Below, piece by piece: positions 52,830 through 63,602 of a DNA stretch of 64,000 nucleotides. The first letter of the stretch is position 1. Every line of letters begins with the position of its first letter. The notes beneath the pieces were generated by a model. The model worked only from the letters and a program-made list of their open reading frames with translations. It made no database searches and was not told the DNA's origin. The position numbers and the translations under genes were made by a program. Source of the DNA: Chthoniobacteraceae bacterium (GTDB lineage: Bacteria > Verrucomicrobiota > Verrucomicrobiia > Chthoniobacterales > Chthoniobacteraceae); the NCBI GenBank assembly GCA_947476045.1, contig CANJNZ010000004.1, positions 1 to 64,000 on the forward strand, given 5' to 3'.

Positions 52830-54098
52830 ATGCAAACATTGCCAGGATTCCGCGACTTTTTTCCCGACGACTGCGCACGCAGGAACTACATCCTCGATAC
52901 GTGGCGGGCGGTCGCGCGCCGTTATGGCTTCACGGAATACGACGGGCCGGTCGTCGAGTCGCTCGCGCTTTATGAAAAGAAGAGCGGCGGCGAATTGGTC
53001 GGCCAGCTTTTCACCGTGGGCGCGGTCGCCGATCCCGGCGCTGCAAAGGGCGCGCTGCGGCCCGAGATGACGCCGACGCTCGCTCGTATGGTCGCGGCGC
53101 GGGAGCGCGATTTCAAAAAGCCGATGAAGTGGTTTTCCGTGCCGAGTTGCTTCCGCCACGAACGCCAGCAACGCGGAAGGCTGCGCGAATTTTACCAGCT
53201 CAACGTGGACATCCTCGGCGAGGCATCGCCCGCTGCGGATGCGGAGTTGATCGCCGTGCTCGTGGATACGCTGCGTGCGTTCGCGCTCACGGAGCGGGAT
53301 TTTGTCGTGCGCCTCAGCAGCCGCACCGCGTGGCAGCAGTTTTTCATTCAAAATGCGAAGCGCGCCGACGGAGCCGCGCTCACTGCCGAGGACGAATATG
53401 AGTTTTTCCAAATCGTGGATAAAGCCGAGCGCTCCTCGCCGGAGAAGACCGATGCGGCGCTCGCGAAGTTTGGCCTCAACGCCGCGCAGGTGCTCGCGTT
53501 CATGCGCAGCAAGGAGCCGACTGCCGAGCTTGCGCCGATTCTCGCCGATCTCGCCGCGCGCGGACTCGGGGCGTTCGTGGAGGTGGACTACGCCATCGTG
53601 CGCGGCCTCGCCTACTACACTGGCGTGGTTTTCGAGGTCTTTGATCGTGCTAAGACCGAGCGCGCACTCGCCGGCGGTGGACGCTACGACGGGCTGCTCG
53701 CGCTGATGAGCGACGGAAAAGTGAATATGCCCGCACTGGGCTTCGGCATGGGCGACGTGGTGCTCGCCAATATGATCGCCGACACGCCCGCAGCGAAGGC
53801 GCAACTCGAAGCGTGGCTCGCCCGCGAGCGTTCGTGCGAGGTGTATGTCGTCATCGCGAAGGAAGAGCTGCGCCCGCAAGCACTCGCGCTCGTGCAGGAG
53901 CTGCGAGAGGCCGGTCATCGCGTGGATTTCCCGCTCACCTCCGCGAAGGTCGGCAAGCAGTTCCAGAACGCGGAGAATCTCGGTGCGCGCCGTGCCGTTG
54001 TGATCGGCGAAGAGTGGCCGCAGATGAAAGTGAAGACGCTCGCCACGCGCGAGGAAGTGCTGATCGCACGCGAAAATCTCGTGTCGCAACTCGGCTGA
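52830..54098 (+). CDS. hisS: Histidyl-tRNA synthetase
   Basis: 422 residues, class II synthetase. Motif 1 region (LPGFRDFFPDD), motif 2 as FRHERQQRGRLREFYQLNVDILG, histidine-A motif RGLAYYTGVVFEV and motif 3 GGGRYDGLL...ALGFGMGDVVL are intact; the C-terminal anticodon domain is present (VYVVIAKEELRPQALALVQELREAG). The HisA motif has Ala where many enzymes have Asp (RGLDYYT). 78 bp upstream includes an 8-base imperfect hairpin (AGCCCGC / GCGGGGCT), not followed by a T run. Stop is 6 bp from the convergent gene. Confidence 0.95.
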   Translation: MQTLPGFRDFFPDDCARRNYILDTWRAVARRYGFTEYDGPVVESLALYEKKSGGELVGQLFTVGAVADPGAAKGALRPEMTPTLARMVAARERDFKKPMKWFSVPSCFRHERQQRGRLREFYQLNVDILGEASPAADAELIAVLVDTLRAFALTERDFVVRLSSRTAWQQFFIQNAKRADGAALTAEDEYEFFQIVDKAERSSPEKTDAALAKFGLNAAQVLAFMRSKEPTAELAPILADLAARGLGAFVEVDYAIVRGLAYYTGVVFEVFDRAKTERALAGGGRYDGLLALMSDGKVNMPALGFGMGDVVLANMIADTPAAKAQLEAWLARERSCEVYVVIAKEELRPQALALVQELREAGHRVDFPLTSAKVGKQFQNAENLGARRAVVIGEEWPQMKVKTLATREEVLIARENLVSQLG

Positions 54099-54104
54099 GC
54101 GGGT

Positions 54105-54881
54105 TCAGCGCTGCGCCATTTCCGCAGCGAGCTTAGGGCTGATGCTTCGGGGGCCGAGCGGGCGGCCTTCGAGCGTGGAGATGGGCATCACGCCGAGCCA
54201 GGAGTTCGTGAGGAAAATCTCGTCTGCCTTCAGCACATCCTCGCGGCGCAGTCTGCGTTCGGTGACTTTGCGCCGGGCGATGACCCACTCGCGCACCACG
54301 CCCAGCCTGCACCCGGACGCGCGCGAAGGCGTGAGCACACGTTCGCCGTTAACGAGAAAAACATTCGCGCAGCAAGCTGAGATGAGTTCGGCGTGGTCGT
54401 TGAAAATGAGCGCTTCATCGAGATTACGGGCGCGGACCTGTGCGAGCGCGTCGCAATTAAACCAATAGTTTGCCGTCTTCAGTCCGCTGAAAAGCGGCCT
54501 GTGGTTGTCATCATGAAAACCGATGTCCCAGCTCGTCTCCTTCTCCGGCTCGCGCGGCTCGATGAATAGAAAAACGCGAGGAGCTTGTGGGGGTGCGGAC
54601 GGAGCGCCGTCGCCCGCCGTCACATAGATGCGCGCGAAGCCATCCATCCCCGCCGTTTCAAAAACCTCCTGCGCTGCTGCGATGGTATTTTCCTCCACGA
54701 CAAAATCTCGTTCCGCACACGCGGCTAGCAATCGTTGCTGATGCTGTGCCCAAAAATCCGCCCGTCCATCCCGCACACGCACGCTCTCGAAAAGCGACAT
54801 GCCGTAGCGAAAACCACGGTCGCTCAGTGGCAGGCTGGTCGCCGGTTCGAAGATGTTTCCATTCCAAAGCCAGCCCTTCAT
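54105..54881 (-). CDS. PLP-dependent class IV aminotransferase (PabC/IlvE-like)
   Basis: 258 residues. Fold type IV: MKGWLWNGNIFEPATSLPLSDRGFRYGMSLFESVRV, PLP lysine in SGLKTANYWFNCDALAQVRARN, EALIFNDHAELISACCANVFLV and NSWLGVMPI near the end. Length, GMSLFE and the short C-terminus favour 4-amino-4-deoxychorismate lyase (pabC) over branched-chain aminotransferase (~300+ residues), but the sequence cannot settle it, so no symbol. It starts 4 bp after the stop of the NtrC-type regulator gene on the same strand. Confidence 0.85.
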   Translation of the reverse strand: MKGWLWNGNIFEPATSLPLSDRGFRYGMSLFESVRVRDGRADFWAQHQQRLLAACAERDFVVEENTIAAAQEVFETAGMDGFARIYVTAGDGAPSAPPQAPRVFLFIEPREPEKETSWDIGFHDDNHRPLFSGLKTANYWFNCDALAQVRARNLDEALIFNDHAELISACCANVFLVNGERVLTPSRASGCRLGVVREWVIARRKVTERRLRREDVLKADEIFLTNSWLGVMPISTLEGRPLGPRSISPKLAAEMAQR

Positions 54882-54885
54882 GGCG

Positions 54886-56301
54886 TTACTGGATGTTGAG
54901 TTCGCGCGTGATGCCGAAACGTTCGAGGCGTTTGCGGAGCGTGGCGCGAGTCATGCCGAGGAGCTTGGCGGCCTGCACCTGATTGCCCTTCGTCTCGCGC
55001 ATGGCGTGGACGGTGAATTCGCGCTCCAGCCACGGGATGAGTTCGATGCTGGCGTCCGCCTGCGCTGCGCGCAGCAGCACTTCGATGGCGGCATCCTTGG
55101 TGAGTGCAGTGGCCGGGGTGTCGGCTGCATTCGCACCGAGCGGGATGTCCTTCGGCAGCAGGATGTCGCTTGTGGCGAGTAGGCACGCGCGCTGGATGGT
55201 GTTTTCCAATTCGCGCACATTACCGGGCCAGTTGTGCGCTTCGAGCACGCGGATGGCGTCTTCGCTAAGTTTGAATTTTGGCAGACGCTTCTCCGTGGCG
55301 ACTCGCTGCACGAAATATTCGGCGAGCAGCCGGATGTCCTCCACACGCGCGCGGAGCGGCGGGAGCTGGATGCGGACGACATTCAGCCGGTAGAATAAAT
55401 CTTCGCGGAAACGTTTCTCGGAGACTTCATTTTCAAGTTGTTTGTTCGTCGCGGCGATGATGCGCACGTCGGTCTTGATCGTGGTGTTTCCGCCGACGCG
55501 GGAGAATTCGCCGTTTTGCAGAACGCGCAGGATTTTTCCCTGCAAGGAAAGCGGCATGTCGCCGATTTCATCGAGGAACAGCGTGCCGCCGTCGCTCTGC
55601 TCGAAGCGCCCTTCGCGCTGTGTGGCCGCGCCGGTGAACGCGCCTTTTTCGTGTCCAAAAAGTTCGCTCTCCAAAAGCTGCTCGGGAATTGCCGCGCAGT
55701 TGATCGCGACGAAGGTGCTGTTGTTGCGCGGCGAGTAGTGGTGGATGGCGCGGGCGACGAGTTCTTTGCCAGTGCCGCTCTCGCCGGTGATCATCACGGG
55801 TGCGTCCGAACCAGCGACGCGGCCAACGAGTTTGAAGACCTGCTGCATCGGATCGCTCTGGCCGACGATGCTGTCGTTGTGCTGCTCGACGGTAAGCTGC
55901 GGGCGCGACGCCTTGGCCGCGCGCATTTGCGCCTGCTCCTTGAGCGCGGAGTCCACGACCATTTTGAAATTAAACGGCAGCTTGTCCTTCGTGACGAAAT
56001 CGAACGCACCGAGCTTCATCGCCTCTATGACGGTTTGCGTGGTGGAGAACTGGCTGATGAGCAGAATGGACGCAGAGGGATCGCGTTCGCGGACACGCGA
56101 AAGCAATTCCAGCCCGCTGAAAGGCTGCACGTGCGTGTCGGTGACGATGAGATCCGGGTGCTCGCGCTGTGCGATTTTTTGCGCCTCGTCCGCATGGGTT
56201 GTGGAAAGCACGCGCAGATCCGCAGCGGTGAGTTGCTTCACCGCCCACGCGAGGAAATCGGTGTCTGGATCTACGACGAGAACTGTTTGGCCTTTGGCCA
56301 T
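54886..56301 (-). CDS. NtrC-family sigma-54-dependent response regulator
   Basis: 471 residues. Receiver domain 1-120 with D11/D13 acidic pair (VVDPDTD), phosphorylated D55 (LIVTDTHVQ) and K105 (TKDK). AAA+ domain: Walker A GESGTGKE 173-180, GAFTGA loop 220-225 (contacts sigma-54), Walker B GGTLFLDEIGDMP, R-finger region NVRELENTIQRA. C-terminal Fis-type HTH (QVQAAKLLGMTRATLRKRLERFGI). So it should activate sigma-54 promoters after phosphorylation. No histidine kinase is adjacent. It lies between uppS and an aminotransferase gene, with 4-27 bp spacers, in an apparent operon purA-uppS-this-aminotransferase. Confidence 0.95.
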   Translation of the reverse strand: MAKGQTVLVVDPDTDFLAWAVKQLTAADLRVLSTTHADEAQKIAQREHPDLIVTDTHVQPFSGLELLSRVRERDPSASILLISQFSTTQTVIEAMKLGAFDFVTKDKLPFNFKMVVDSALKEQAQMRAAKASRPQLTVEQHNDSIVGQSDPMQQVFKLVGRVAGSDAPVMITGESGTGKELVARAIHHYSPRNNSTFVAINCAAIPEQLLESELFGHEKGAFTGAATQREGRFEQSDGGTLFLDEIGDMPLSLQGKILRVLQNGEFSRVGGNTTIKTDVRIIAATNKQLENEVSEKRFREDLFYRLNVVRIQLPPLRARVEDIRLLAEYFVQRVATEKRLPKFKLSEDAIRVLEAHNWPGNVRELENTIQRACLLATSDILLPKDIPLGANAADTPATALTKDAAIEVLLRAAQADASIELIPWLEREFTVHAMRETKGNQVQAAKLLGMTRATLRKRLERFGITRELNIQ

Positions 56302-56328
56302 GAAGGTATGTGTTTGGTTGCGCTGCGA

Positions 56329-57030
56329 CTATAGCCCGCCGAATCGGCGCTCCCGCTTTTGAAACTCTGCGACGGCTGCACGCAAGTCCTCTTTGCTGAA
56401 GTCGGGCCAAAATTTCGGCGTGATATAAAATTCGGAATAGCTGAGCTGCCAGAGCAGGAAGTTGGAAAGACGCATCTCGCCGCTGGTGCGAATGAGCAGG
56501 TCAGGGTCGGGATATTCTGCGGTGTAAAGATGGGCGCTGATGGTTTCTGGGGTGATGGTTTCTGGGGTGATGGTTTTTGGGTCGAGCGCGGCGGTGCAGA
56601 TCGAGCGGACGGCGTCTGTGATTTCGGTGCGCGAGCTGTAGTTGAGGGCGAGAATGAGCGTGGTGGCCTTGTTGTCCGCTGTGGCTGCGATGGTTTCGCG
56701 GAGTTTTTGCTGCGTGCTTTCCGGCAGCTCGTGAGTGCGCCCGATGGTGCGGAGGCGGATGCCGTTTTTCATCATCGTCGGCAATTCATACGCGAGGAAA
56801 TGCTCCAGAATCACCCAGAGCCCGTTCACTTCCAGTTCGGGGCGTTTCCAGTTCTCCGTGGAGAATGCGTAGAGCGTGAGATATTCGACGCCGAGCGCCA
56901 CGCATTCCTCGGTAACGGAGCGCACGGTTTCTACGCCGCGCTCGTGGCCTTTGAGACGCGGGAGCCCGCGATCCTTCGCCCAACGGCCATTGCCGTCCAT
57001 GATGATTGCGATGTGGCGCGGGATGCTCAT
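56329..57030 (-). CDS. uppS: Isoprenyl (undecaprenyl) diphosphate synthase
   Basis: 233 residues from ATG 57030; the upstream in-frame start at 57213 lies within purA. Cis-prenyltransferase for the lipid carrier of cell-wall synthesis. Catalytic D12 in MDGNGRWA, RGLPRLKGH, YAFSTENWKRP, LNYSSRTEI, DLLIRTSGEMRLSNFLLWQ and SEFYITPKFWPDF are intact. It begins 5 bp after purA. Residues ~165-180 carry a small tandem repeat TITPETITPET, coded by an almost perfect 15-bp repeat (56538-56581), in the loop before the RTSG motif. Confidence 0.94.
   Translation of the reverse strand: MSIPRHIAIIMDGNGRWAKDRGLPRLKGHERGVETVRSVTEECVALGVEYLTLYAFSTENWKRPELEVNGLWVILEHFLAYELPTMMKNGIRLRTIGRTHELPESTQQKLRETIAATADNKATTLILALNYSSRTEITDAVRSICTAALDPKTITPETITPETISAHLYTAEYPDPDLLIRTSGEMRLSNFLLWQLSYSEFYITPKFWPDFSKEDLRAAVAEFQKRERRFGGL
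56538..56581. repeat. 15-bp tandem repeat, about 2.9 copies, inside uppS
   Basis: Unit TGATGGTTTCTGGGG, first two copies identical (56538-56552, 56553-56567), third with one change and cut one base short. Minus-strand translation adds ITPET units. A slippage hotspot. Confidence 0.85.
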
Positions 57031-57035
57031 CTCGC

Positions 57036-59733
<2,698 letters not shown>

Positions 59734-59763
59734 GCCAAGCGTGGCTCCCTCGGAGCACAGGCG

Positions 59764-60750
59764 TTAGCAAACCGGGACGATTCCTCCTGCTTCGACGAGG
59801 AAGGTGTCGCCATTGACTATCTGCGTGACGGGCAGTTTTTCGCCGGATGTGCGCCGCACGGGTGCCGGGTCCGCTTGCGTCGCGAGGAGTTGTGCGCGAT
59901 TGCGCTCGACGGCCTTTTGCTGAAGCCAGCGTCCGGCCAACATGAGGAAGACAAACGTGGAGACGAAATCGAAATAAACGAAGCTGTGCGCACCTTTTCC
60001 CCACGCGTAAACGGAACCCAGCCACGCTGCGGCGAGCCCTATCGAAATCGGCAGATCAATATGCAGCACGCGCTGTCGCAGGCTGTGCCACGTCCGCGTG
60101 AAAAAGTAGCTGCCGCCGATGATGAACGAGAGCGTCCCGAGGATGAGCGTGAGTTTGTGAAAGAGTTTCGCAAACGCAAAATCGTCGCCCATTCCGCAAT
60201 AGCGCGGCAGCGTGAACAGCATCGTATTCATCGCGAGCGCGGCACAGATGCCGAGGCGAATCACGAGCGCGCGATTGGTCGGTGTGTCGTTGTTGCCGGG
60301 AGGGCCGACGAGGTAGCCGAACGATTGCAGTTCGCGCGCAAACGCGACGACATCAAACACGCCCGGATGCCAGCGAAGTGTGATCTGCCCCATCGTGGAA
60401 TCCACGCGGATGCTGAGTCCGCCCGCTTTGCGCGAGAAGAGCGTTTCGATGAGCCACACGCAGCCGATGCACGAGAGGCCTTGCAGTCCGAGTTGGAGCA
60501 CGACATCCGGGCTTTTCTCGACGGCGCTCACGAGTTCCTCCAGCCACGTGTAGTCTCGCTTTTGGAAAACCAGCGGCTTCACCGGTTGCACGCCGCTTTC
60601 CTGCAAATCGTAGAATTGTCCGAGACCGTTCTTCGCGATCAGGTCGTGGACAAACTGGCAGCCAGCACAGCAAAAATCCGGGCGGTGTTCCGTAGGGCGA
60701 AACGCCACGCCGCAATGAATGCAAGTGCGTTGGTCAATGGCAGCACGCAT
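59764..60750 (-). CDS. ccoI: Copper P-type ATPase CcoI/FixI, N-terminal half
   Basis: 328 residues from ATG 60750, which overlaps the upstream gene's stop by 17 bases. N-terminal Cys cluster (CIHCG, CCAGC; ATPase cation-binding domain), HMA domain GLSCIGCVWL with CxxC at 94-97, then four membrane helices (ALAMNTMLFTLP, LILGTLSFIIGGSYFF, SIGLAAAWLGSVYAW, FVSTFVFLMLAGRWL). It stops at TAA 59764 in the actuator domain at GGIVPVC, exactly where VP-DG-R would continue. Together with 58426-59733 it forms one normal-length ccoI; see finding. Confidence 0.88.
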   Translation of the reverse strand: MRAAIDQRTCIHCGVAFRPTEHRPDFCCAGCQFVHDLIAKNGLGQFYDLQESGVQPVKPLVFQKRDYTWLEELVSAVEKSPDVVLQLGLQGLSCIGCVWLIETLFSRKAGGLSIRVDSTMGQITLRWHPGVFDVVAFARELQSFGYLVGPPGNNDTPTNRALVIRLGICAALAMNTMLFTLPRYCGMGDDFAFAKLFHKLTLILGTLSFIIGGSYFFTRTWHSLRQRVLHIDLPISIGLAAAWLGSVYAWGKGAHSFVYFDFVSTFVFLMLAGRWLQQKAVERNRAQLLATQADPAPVRRTSGEKLPVTQIVNGDTFLVEAGGIVPVC

Positions 60751-61342
60751 GGAGCGGAAGTGTGGCGCGCCAGACGAGAACTCCGGCAGAGCCAAAGGCG
60801 AGCGCCTGCTGCATCCATCGCGCTGCTTTGGGAGACAGGCTGTGTTGTGCGTGCAGCGCGCGTGTCTGGATCAAAAACGGCAGAGGGATGGTGCCCGCCG
60901 CGAAGCATGCCATGTGCAGCGCGCCGCTCCACCATGTGCCGGTAAGCGCCGCCGCGCCGAACATGAGCCAGAGCGGGCCGCATGGCAGGAGTGGCGTGAG
61001 CCAGCCGAGCGAGCGATTCAGTTTCGCACGAAACAGCAGCGTCTTCACAAAGCGCGGTTGTGGGATTCGTTTTTCCAAACCAAGCCCGAGAACGATGAGC
61101 ACAGCGGCAAATGCCCACGGGACGATGCGCGCTGTGCTGCCTTGGAGAAAGCCTGCGACCATTTGTCCTGCCGCGCCACACAGCGCGCCAGCGATCATGT
61201 AGGAAGTAAAACGCGTTGCGTGATATTCGGCCGGACGCACACGCATTGCACACGCGAGCGGGCCGCACATTGCGGTGCAATGCACGCTCGTCGCGAGTCC
61301 GGCTACCAGAGCCGCCAGCGGGGTGGCGATGTTAGTGTCCAT
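60734..61342 (-). CDS. TauE/SafE-type membrane protein of the cbb3 assembly cluster
   Basis: 202 residues. About six helices, opening MDTNIATPLAALVAGLATSVHCTAMCGPLACAM, the pattern of the small sulfite-exporter-like (DsbD-TM-like) proteins always found beside ccoI/ccoS. GxxHCxxMCGP holds a Cys pair that could bind copper. LPCGPLWLMFGAAALTG repeats the pattern. Overlaps the 41-residue gene by 11 bp and ccoI by 17 bp. Probably transfers copper or redox equivalents during oxidase maturation. Confidence 0.88.
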   Translation of the reverse strand: MDTNIATPLAALVAGLATSVHCTAMCGPLACAMRVRPAEYHATRFTSYMIAGALCGAAGQMVAGFLQGSTARIVPWAFAAVLIVLGLGLEKRIPQPRFVKTLLFRAKLNRSLGWLTPLLPCGPLWLMFGAAALTGTWWSGALHMACFAAGTIPLPFLIQTRALHAQHSLSPKAARWMQQALAFGSAGVLVWRATLPLHACCH

Positions 61343-61457
61343 TCTTGACCGGAACTTCCCGTTCTTTGTTGCGCACGGCGATTACCACCATCGTGGTGAT
61401 GCCAGCGATGAACACGACGTTTGCGACGATGAGCCAAATCCAGGGTCTTTGTTTCAT
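61332..61457 (-). CDS. Tiny membrane protein in the cco operon (possible mini-CcoH)
   Basis: 41 residues, MKQRPWIWLIVANVVFIAGI then TTMVVIAVRNKEREVPVKNGH. Too short for standard gene calling, but ATG 61457 overlaps the ccoG stop by four bases (ATGA) and its own stop overlaps the next gene's start, so it is fully embedded in the operon. One helix and a basic tail. The position is that of ccoH/fixH; normal CcoH has ~150 residues with a large periplasmic domain, which is absent here. Confidence 0.65.
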   Translation of the reverse strand: MKQRPWIWLIVANVVFIAGITTMVVIAVRNKEREVPVKNGH

Positions 61458-62836
61458 GGGATTACGGGCCCGAGGAAGGTGCCCTGTTTTTCGATGATGG
61501 TGCCTTTGTCTGAAATGAGTCGGAAGCGCAGCGGGATCTCTGCTTTCAAATCTGCGCGCGGAATCGTGAGGACAATCGTGCGGATTTCTTCGCCCAGCGG
61601 ACTGACTGCGATACCGCCCTCAGCGCCGCTGTAATGCAGGCTCTGCGGTCCGTCGGCGATTTCGAATTGGAAAGTGACGGGCGTGTTTCGCTTGTTCAAC
61701 ACGCGCACAAAAAACTGATTTCGCACCACGCCGCCCTCAACGATGTAAGGGACACCCGTGACCCGCGTGAGCCCCATGGACGCGGATTTCAGTGTGGAAG
61801 TGGCAATCGTCAGCGCCGTGGCACCGAGGATGGCGAGGATGCTGTAGAGCAGGATGCGCGGGCGCAGCCACCGCGTGCGTTTACCATCGAAGCCGTGGCG
61901 CGAATCGTAACGAATCAGACCGCGCGGGCGTTCGAGTTTTTCCATCACCGTATCGCAGGCATCAATGCACGCCGCGCAACCGATGCACTCCATTTGCAAG
62001 CCCTGGCGGATGTCTATTCCCGTGGGGCAAACTTGCACGCAGCGGAGGCAGTCCACACATGCTCCAGCGCCGTCCGTGCCTTTGTGCCCGCGAGGTTCGC
62101 CTCGTTTTGTATCGTAGCCGACGACCATCGAATCGCTGTCAATGAGCGCGGACTGCAAGCGCCCATATGGGCACAGCACGATGCAGAATTGTTCGCGAAA
62201 CCAAGCGAGGTCGAACCACAGCGCGCCGGAAATCAGGAATACGAAAGCGAATGCGCCCCAGTGTTCGCCGGGAGCGTGCGTCATCATTTTGTAGAGCTCT
62301 GGGAGCGAGACAAAATACGAGAGCAGCACGTGACTGAGGAGCAGCGCGAAGAGCGCATAAAGTAGGTGCTTGGAGAAACGGCGGACGGTTTTGTTGAAAG
62401 TCCACGGAGAGGTGTCGAGTTTTCGGCGCGTGGGGGCATCGCCTTCGCACAGACGCTCGATGCGGCGCGCGATATCGAGGAAGACCGTCTGCGGACAAGC
62501 CCATCCGCACCACACGCGCCCTAGCAGAGCGGTGACGTAGAAGAGGCAAAAGCCGAGACCGCTCAGCACGAAGAACACGACCCACACATCCTGCCCGACA
62601 AACGTCAGGCCGAAGTAATGAAACTGTCTGTGCGCGACATCCAGATAGAGGGCCGGGTTGCCGTTGATCTGAATCCACGGCATGGCCACGTAGAGCGCGG
62701 TGAGTGCGATTGCGAAAATCGCCTTCCAGCGGGTGAAGCGCCCGCGCACCGCTGATGTGTGGATAAAGCGCCGTGAGCCGTCTTCGTTGATAGTCGTAAC
62801 GGACTCCAGCGACGGGCGTGGCGGCGTTTCAATCAT
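61454..62836 (-). CDS. ccoG: Cytochrome cbb3 oxidase accessory protein CcoG
   Basis: 460 residues from ATG 62836 (MIETPPRPSLESV), overlapping ccoP by four bases. About five helices; NGNPALYLDVAHRQFHYFGLTF, GRVWCGWACPQTVF and REQFCIVLCPYGR are typical. Two 4Fe-4S clusters: CVDCLRCVQVCP and CIGCAACIDACD. The C-terminal ~110 residues are an Ig-like periplasmic domain (FFVRVLNKRNTPVTFQFEI). CcoG reduces Cu(II) for CcoN copper insertion. Its stop overlaps the tiny membrane gene. Confidence 0.94.
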   Translation of the reverse strand: MIETPPRPSLESVTTINEDGSRRFIHTSAVRGRFTRWKAIFAIALTALYVAMPWIQINGNPALYLDVAHRQFHYFGLTFVGQDVWVVFFVLSGLGFCLFYVTALLGRVWCGWACPQTVFLDIARRIERLCEGDAPTRRKLDTSPWTFNKTVRRFSKHLLYALFALLLSHVLLSYFVSLPELYKMMTHAPGEHWGAFAFVFLISGALWFDLAWFREQFCIVLCPYGRLQSALIDSDSMVVGYDTKRGEPRGHKGTDGAGACVDCLRCVQVCPTGIDIRQGLQMECIGCAACIDACDTVMEKLERPRGLIRYDSRHGFDGKRTRWLRPRILLYSILAILGATALTIATSTLKSASMGLTRVTGVPYIVEGGVVRNQFFVRVLNKRNTPVTFQFEIADGPQSLHYSGAEGGIAVSPLGEEIRTIVLTIPRADLKAEIPLRFRLISDKGTIIEKQGTFLGPVIP

Positions 62837-63441
62837 TGCGCAGGTGGCGGCGGGACGACACCGGCGGGCGGCGTCCAACCGGGGACAATTATAATTTCCT
62901 CACCGGGATGGTGGTGAGCCATGATGTAGGCGACAACTTCAGCTATCTTCTGTTTTCCGAGCACCGGGCCCCACGGCGGCATTCCTTTTGCGAGAACTCC
63001 TTCGGTGATCGTCTTGAGCGAATCCATCGGCTTGCCGCCGTGAATCCATTGATTGTCCACGAGGTTCGGGCCGATGAGACCGGTCATGTCGGGCTTGTGG
63101 CAGACGGCGCAGGTCGTGTCGAAGGTGGCTTTGCCGGCTGAGAGCACTTGCTCATCGTGGCTCATTTTCCACAGAAGCTCATCGGTAATTTCACCTGCTT
63201 TTTTCGCTGCGATCGCGGCGCTTTCGGCCATCTCGGCTTCGAGTGCTTTGGCCGGCGGTGTGCCGATTTCGTAGGCGTGGTAGTAGCCCCAGTAGGCGAC
63301 GGCAAAAACCATCGCTCCGTAAAGTGTCAGCAGCCACCAGCGCGGGAGGCGTTTGTCGTATTCTTGAATGCCGTCGTAAATGTGCGGGCGCAGCGTGTCA
63401 TCGAGCGGCGTGTCGTTTGGTTGTTTAGCGGGTTCTGTCAT
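62833..63441 (-). CDS. ccoP: Cbb3 oxidase subunit CcoP, single-heme form
   Basis: 202 residues. N-terminal YDGIQEYDKRLPRWWLLTLYGAMVFAVAYW is the CcoP N-domain with its single helix. Only one c-type heme site is visible (CAVCH near residue 112, with axial Met in MPPWGP), whereas common CcoP has two (~300 residues). C-terminus ends in a Pro-rich tail. It accepts electrons for the oxidase. The gene overlaps ccoQ-like by 17 bp and ccoG by 4 bp. Confidence 0.9.
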   Translation of the reverse strand: MTEPAKQPNDTPLDDTLRPHIYDGIQEYDKRLPRWWLLTLYGAMVFAVAYWGYYHAYEIGTPPAKALEAEMAESAAIAAKKAGEITDELLWKMSHDEQVLSAGKATFDTTCAVCHKPDMTGLIGPNLVDNQWIHGGKPMDSLKTITEGVLAKGMPPWGPVLGKQKIAEVVAYIMAHHHPGEEIIIVPGWTPPAGVVPPPPAQ

Positions 63442-63601
63442 GGTCGTCGTTTTCGAGTGGCAGGTTTTCCAGATGGGAGACGGTCTCGCGCGGGATGCGG
63501 CGGACGCGGATGAGATTGATGATGAAGACGGTGAAGAAGAGCGTGATGCTCACGGCGCTGAGCAGTCGCTGCCATTCTTCGACGAGGATGCGGTGAAACA
63601 T
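63425..63601 (-). CDS. CcoQ-like small subunit
   Basis: 58 residues from ATG 63601 (MFHRILVEEWQRLLS), one helix (AVSITLFFTVFIINLI) and a polar C-terminus. Position between ccoO and ccoP and the size fit CcoQ. It starts one base after the ccoO stop region; a longer reading to 63730 is shadowed by ccoO. Confidence 0.72.
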   Translation of the reverse strand: MFHRILVEEWQRLLSAVSITLFFTVFIINLIRVRRIPRETVSHLENLPLENDDHDRTR

Positions 63602-63602
63602 A

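Noticed and set aside
52419-54089. 556-codon open frame on the minus strand opposite hisS
   Set aside because: Arg/Glu/Leu-rich shadow of hisS with no recognisable domain.
56538-56581. Short tandem repeat as a possible CRISPR remnant
   Set aside because: Units are contiguous with no spacers and are in frame within uppS.
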